Assembly: GCF_016106005.1 (NCBI RefSeq)
Contig: NZ_JACADR010000018.1
Span: forward strand, 1-33,908
DNA length: 33,908 nucleotides
Source of the DNA: Roseomonas rosulenta
GTDB taxonomy: Bacteria; Pseudomonadota; Alphaproteobacteria; Acetobacterales; Acetobacteraceae
Direction of reading: 5' to 3'
How positions within the stretch are numbered: position 1 is the stretch's first letter; every line of letters begins with the position of its first letter. The notes under the pieces were generated by a model. It did not search any database. It saw only the letters and a list, made by a program, of their open reading frames with translations, and was not told the origin of the DNA. Below are positions 30,805-33,908 of this stretch, in pieces. The translations under genes were made by a program, and so were the position numbers.

Positions 30805-30990
30805 TCAGGCTTCCGAACGGATCCCGAAGTGCCCCGCCCGCAGGGCGGCGACCATCGCCTCGTGGTCGCGGAGCCCCGCGCGCCAGGCGGCACGGTCCTT
30901 GAGCGGCGGCAGCAACGCCTCGCGCGCGGGCGTTGCTCCCTTCCCTGGCCCCGTGCCGCGCGCGTTCCGATCCTTGGTCTTCTCGGGCAT
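30805..30990 (-). CDS. Small basic hypothetical protein
   Basis: A 61-residue frame: MPEKTKDRNARGTGPGKGAT, then PAREALLPPLKDRAAWRAGL and RDHEAMVAALRAGHFGIRSEA. It has a charged, Gly/Lys/Arg-rich start and an amphipathic C-terminal helix, with no membrane segment. Codon use matches its neighbours. The upstream region has GAGGATGAGCCAGG before the ATG. It lies 27 bases upstream of the lipoprotein-like gene on the same strand. No family recognised. Confidence 0.5.
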   Translation of the reverse strand: MPEKTKDRNARGTGPGKGATPAREALLPPLKDRAAWRAGLRDHEAMVAALRAGHFGIRSEA

Positions 30991-31083
30991 CCTGGCTCAT
31001 CCTCGGTGCTTGTCCCGGCATCCGAAGCCTTGCGCCGCGACCCTGCCTCGCATCATGGCGAGCCGCATGCGCAGCGTCTGGAC

Positions 31084-31281
31084 TTATAGCCGGAACAAGG
31101 CACCGCCCGCGATGACCGTCAGCAGCCTGGCTGCCTGCGCGCCGGCCGGACCGCGCAGGAGCAGTTCGCGCGACCGGGGATTCACGGTCCCGACGACGCC
31201 GTCCGAGGTGGTGGTCCGGTCCGTGTCCATCGACTGGCAGGGCGCCAGGAACGGCGGCAGAAGCAGGGTGCGGCGTCGCAT
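31084..31281 (-). CDS. Small lipoprotein-like protein, possibly truncated
   Basis: A 65-residue frame beginning MRRRTLLLPPFLAPCQSMDT, a short lipoprotein-type signal with lipobox LAPC, then SDGVVGTVNPRSRELLLRGP and AGAQAARLLTVIAGGALFRL. The second half resembles the opening beta-strands of exported proteins with a G-T-V-x-x-V-x-P-x-x-R-x-V-x-L-R-G pattern, in which a further 30-40 residues normally follow. Here the frame stops at once after AGGALFRL, so the gene may have lost its end. Function unknown. Confidence 0.45.
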   Translation of the reverse strand: MRRRTLLLPPFLAPCQSMDTDRTTTSDGVVGTVNPRSRELLLRGPAGAQAARLLTVIAGGALFRL

Positions 31282-31539
31282 GTCCGATCTCCGGCATCGT
31301 CCGCACCGGACGGATCGTGATGCGGGGGGATCAGGCGGCACCGCGCGCGGCGCCAATGCGCGGCGCGGCCGCTCCGAAGGCGCAAGTCAGCGTGACGCCC
31401 GGACCTCTGCGATGCGCGCGGGCCAGCGCGCGATGGTCATGGCGCCGTGCGGCGGCCCGCTCCACATTGCCGTCGGCAGGTCCCTTCCCGCCCGGGCGCG
31501 CGGGCAGCGGAGCAAGGCCATATCCGAAGGACGTGCCGC

Positions 31540-32787
31540 ATGCCGGTCTGGCTTATTCCGATCGTCTACACCCTCGTGAGCCTGGTGGCCGCCCTGGTGC
31601 TGCCGCGGATCGAGCACGCCATGGACCTGCCGCTCGACATCGGCATCTCCGCCGCCGCCGCGCTGGCCGTGCAGTCCGCCATCGCATCGGGGATGATGGC
31701 GCTGACGGGCATCGTCTTCTCCATCGCCTTCGTGATGCTGCAGTTCAGCGCGGTGACCTACTCGCCGCGCTTCGCCAACCGCTTCGCGCGCGATCCGGTC
31801 CTGTTCCACGCGCTCGGAGTCTTCTTCGCGACCTTCACCTACGCGCTCGCGGCCGCGGCCTGGGTGGACAGGGAAGGCGCGGGCCGGGTGCCGGCGATCT
31901 CATCGGTCATCGCCGTCAGCCTGCTGTTCGTCAGCATGGTGACCTTCGGCCTGCTGCTGCGCCGCCTGGGTGATCTGCAGATCACCAACACGCTGCGCTA
32001 CATCGGGGACCAGGGGCGCGACGTCATCCGGCAGACTGCCCAGGCATCGGCACCGCGGGTCAACGGGCACGGGGCCGACCTCTCCACGGAGTTGGCGCCG
32101 GGCCCGGTGACTCAGGTGCTGCGCCATGCCGGATCGCCGCTCTACGTCCAGCGCTACGACATCCCACGCCTGATGGCCCTCGCGCAGGGTGCCGGCGCGC
32201 GCATCACGGTGGAATGCGCCGTCGGCGACATGTTGATGGAAGGCAGCGTCATGCTGCGTGTCCTCGGCGGTGCGGGGAGGATCCCGGACGCCGCGCTCCG
32301 CGGCGCCGTCCGGCTCGGCCCGGACCGCACCTTCGAGCAGGACCCGAAATACCCCATCCGGCTTCTGGTCGACATCGCCATCAAGGCACTGTCGCCCGCG
32401 ATCAACGACCCGACCACGGCGGTGCAGGCCCTCGACCAGATCGAGGACCTCCTGCGCCGCCTGGCGCGCAATGAGCTTGCGGACGGACGCCTGACCGACA
32501 CCTCGGGGGTGGTGCGCGTCGTCTTCCCGACGCCGGGCTGGGAGGACTACCTTGCCCTCGCCTTCGATGAGATCCGGGTGTTCGGCGCAACCTCCGTGCA
32601 GGTGATGCGGCGGTTGCGCTCGGCGCTCGCCGGTCTCGCGGAGCTTCTCGGCGAAAACGAACGTGCCGCGAGCATCGACCGGTACCTGCGGCACGTGGAT
32701 GCGGCCATCGAACGCTCGACCTTCGACGAGGAGGACAGGGCCGCCGCGCGGCAGGCGGATCCGCAAGGGCTCGGCCTGACGCGGTAG
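31540..32787 (+). CDS. DUF2254 family membrane protein
   Basis: A 415-residue protein with four membrane segments in the first 150 residues (about 4-24, 50-75, 88-110, 120-145) and a large cytoplasmic domain. The pattern AIASGMMALTGIVFSIAFVM then LQFSAVTYSPRFANRFARDP is diagnostic for DUF2254, as is the later YPIRLLVDIAIKALSPAIND followed by PTTAVQALDQIEDLLRRLA. The family is widespread, of unknown function, and a little longer elsewhere. The ATG at 31540 follows GAAGGACGTGCCGC; the frame extends further upstream without a better site. It is transcribed away from the small lipoprotein-like gene at 31281, with a 258-base divergent gap that holds nothing I can name. Confidence 0.88.
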   Translation: MPVWLIPIVYTLVSLVAALVLPRIEHAMDLPLDIGISAAAALAVQSAIASGMMALTGIVFSIAFVMLQFSAVTYSPRFANRFARDPVLFHALGVFFATFTYALAAAAWVDREGAGRVPAISSVIAVSLLFVSMVTFGLLLRRLGDLQITNTLRYIGDQGRDVIRQTAQASAPRVNGHGADLSTELAPGPVTQVLRHAGSPLYVQRYDIPRLMALAQGAGARITVECAVGDMLMEGSVMLRVLGGAGRIPDAALRGAVRLGPDRTFEQDPKYPIRLLVDIAIKALSPAINDPTTAVQALDQIEDLLRRLARNELADGRLTDTSGVVRVVFPTPGWEDYLALAFDEIRVFGATSVQVMRRLRSALAGLAELLGENERAASIDRYLRHVDAAIERSTFDEEDRAAARQADPQGLGLTR

Positions 32788-32858
32788 CGCCGCGATGGGC
32801 GCGATCCGCCCTGGCCGCACCTCGCCTTGTGGGATGCAGGTGCGGCATGGGGTTATGG

Positions 32859-33068
32859 TCACGCCTCCGCTTGCTTCCGGCTCAGGCGCCAGCCGACATC
32901 GCCGGGCGCGCCGCCCGGGTTGTCGATGATCTCCCCCCGCAACTGGAAGCAACGTGGCGCGGGCTCCTCGGGCAGGAGCGTCGGCAGAGTCTCGATGGCG
33001 CGCACCTCGTCCATCGGGAGCATGAAGAACCGGCGGCGCAGGACGCGCTTGAACTCCGCGCGGCGCAT
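32859..33068 (-). CDS. Small hypothetical protein, possibly the second half of a split gene
   Basis: A 69-residue frame: MRRAEFKRVLRRRFFMLPMD, EVRAIETLPTLLPEEPAPRC, then FQLRGEIIDNPGGAPGDVGW and RLSRKQAEA. Codon use is strongly biased to G/C endings, as in the neighbours, and GCAGGAAGCG precedes the ATG. No domain recognised. A coding-like frame directly upstream (33069-33285) is out of register with it by one base, which suggests either two overlapping genes or one gene broken by a frameshift near 33070-33105. It is convergent with the DUF2254 gene. Confidence 0.45.
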   Translation of the reverse strand: MRRAEFKRVLRRRFFMLPMDEVRAIETLPTLLPEEPAPRCFQLRGEIIDNPGGAPGDVGWRLSRKQAEA

Positions 33069-33285
33069 CGCTTCCTGCCCTACCGCCGCGCGTGCGGCGG
33101 TTCATGGGGAAGTCGCGTTCGTCCCCATGCGTCGCCGGCAGCCTGATCCAGCGCAGCACGCGCAGGATCGCCTCGTCCTCGCGCTCCAGGACGGCATTGC
33201 CGCGCCGGCGCGACGCATCGCGACCCCTCTGCCACGCATCGAGGCCAAGGTCAGCGAAGGGAACGAGCACGTGGTCGGGCGTCAT
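33069..33285 (-). pseudogene. Coding-like fragment upstream of the 69-residue frame
   Basis: From ATG 33285 the minus strand reads MTPDHVLVPFADLGLDAWQR, GRDASRRRGNAVLEREDEAI, LRVLRWIRLPATHGDERDFP with neighbour-like codon use. After about 62 residues the frame degenerates and stays open antisense to the DUF2254 gene with no protein character. The sensible continuation is in another frame (the 69-residue protein). Either a frameshift has split one gene of about 140 residues or this frame is a chance opening. A sequencing error cannot be excluded. Confidence 0.3.
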
Positions 33286-33398
33286 CGGCAGTCTCCCGCG
33301 TGCGTCCCGCCGGGCGTTGGGGGGCCATCAGGCCCACAGGACTACCCACCCGGCCGGCCGACGCGCGCACGGGTTCTGCCGGGCGGAGCCGCACGGCG

Positions 33399-33659
33399 AT
33401 GGCCGATCCATCCGCCCCTCAGCCAGACCTGGCAACGGGGCTCGCCCGCTTCCCGGGCGAAGCGCGGTCGATGCGGCAGCGCTCCCTGGTGGGCGGGGCG
33501 CCCCGCAGTGCCTGGGAGGACGACCGCCTGGTGCCGGGCGGGCTGGACGCCTTCGAGCGGCCCTCCGCCACCGTGCCGCGCCGCGAGGCCGAGGAGTGCC
33601 CCCCCGTGCGCGACCTCGAGGCGGAGGTCCTCGCCATGTTCGCCACCACGAACCAGTGA
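33399..33659 (+). CDS. Hypothetical small soluble protein
   Basis: An 86-residue frame from ATG 33399: MADPSAPQPDLATGLARFPG, EARSMRQRSLVGGAPRSAWE, DDRLVPGGLDAFERPSATVP, ending in an acidic helical tail RDLEAEVLAMFATTNQ. It is polar, with no signal peptide or membrane segment. The frame is open for another 99 bases upstream, but the upstream part is Arg/Pro-rich and lacks protein character; GGCGGAG lies eleven bases before the chosen ATG. No family recognised. Confidence 0.4.
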   Translation: MADPSAPQPDLATGLARFPGEARSMRQRSLVGGAPRSAWEDDRLVPGGLDAFERPSATVPRREAEECPPVRDLEAEVLAMFATTNQ

Positions 33660-33757
33660 CCGGGACCGCCATCCATGCTGAGATGCTAAACATGTCGTGG
33701 AGCAGCCACGGGCGGCGCTGCCCCGCGCGACAATGCCCCGCCAGACCGGAGGACGTG

Positions 33758-33908
33758 ATGCAGCACCCTGTGGCCCTTGGCGGCTTCGTGCGCTGGCCGG
33801 GCTGGCGCCAGGCGCTCGCGGTGCTCATGTGTGGTGGCATCGGATTCACCAGCGTGGCGGGCCTCGCGCTGCAGCGCGCCGCCGCGCAGGGCGCGCCGCG
33901 GCCCGCGG
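33758..33908 (+). CDS. Exported or membrane-anchored protein, start only
   Basis: The first 50 codons of a gene that runs off the window. The ATG at 33758 lies five bases after a strong GGAGGA; a GTG immediately before it is an alternative. The N-terminus MQHPVALGGFVRWPGWRQAL has a basic segment, then a hydrophobic core AVLMCGGIGFTSVAGLAL and a polar QRAAAQGAPRPA, consistent with a signal peptide cleaved near AAAQG or a membrane anchor. The identity cannot be given from this part. Confidence 0.55.
   Translation, partial: MQHPVALGGFVRWPGWRQALAVLMCGGIGFTSVAGLALQRAAAQGAPRPA

Noticed and set aside
1-33908. CRISPR arrays, tRNA or rRNA genes, insertion sequences
   Set aside because: No repeat-spacer pattern, no cloverleaf or rRNA core sequence and no transposase motif or terminal inverted repeats were seen on reading through; a covariance-model scan could not be run here.

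Overview
The window is very GC-rich and densely packed. Its gene families (PhyR/NepR/EcfG general stress response, DUF3309, DUF1328, a TrpX-type binding protein, a CheB-CheR hybrid kinase) point to an alphaproteobacterium, most likely a Roseomonas-like member of the Acetobacteraceae. That placement is inference from family content. No rRNA, tRNA, CRISPR array or insertion sequence was recognised.

Layout. 1-1.9 kb: molybdate ABC transporter modABC (minus, modC cut by the window edge) with a possible ModE-type operator. 2.1-4.6 kb: MgtA-type P-type ATPase. 5.4-7.8 kb: SYLF-domain protein, a 24-residue membrane peptide, an XRE regulator and a stand-alone receiver. 8.2-12.0 kb: one very large CheB-CheR-PAS-kinase-receiver protein. 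12.0-12.65 kb: a scar made of three gene fragments. 12.7-20.0 kb: a general stress response island. It holds small membrane and envelope proteins, a PRC-barrel protein and CsbD, then phyR divergent from an ECF sigma gene, then the operon ecfG-nepR-sensor kinase. 20.5-28.3 kb: a five-gene signalling/transport operon divergent from a CRP-family gene. 28.5-30.8 kb: a second SulP transporter with a lipoprotein-like partner. 31-33.9 kb: small hypotheticals, a DUF2254 membrane protein and the start of an exported protein.

The most interesting system is at 20.5-28.3 kb. Five minus-strand genes are joined by 4-base stop/start overlaps: a periplasmic binding protein, a dCache-HAMP histidine kinase, a lone receiver, a receiver-adenylate cyclase, and a SulP anion transporter fused to STAS and a cyclic-nucleotide-binding domain. 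Divergent from it is a CRP-like regulator that keeps the cAMP-contact residues, and between them lies a perfect CRP-like palindrome. Read together they suggest ligand sensing -> phosphotransfer -> cAMP -> direct control of an anion transporter plus transcriptional feedback. The genes, overlaps and domains are visible in the sequence; the circuit is inference.

A second thread is a recurring promoter-like motif, mostly GCAAC-N16-CGTT (one copy has N17; two related copies use GAAAC or GGAAC), found ahead of csbD, the PRC-barrel gene, the 24-residue peptide, a lipoprotein, ecfG itself and the 30.2 kb lipoprotein-like gene. It resembles the alphaproteobacterial EcfG promoter (GGAAC-N16/17-CGTT) and would define a local stress regulon.
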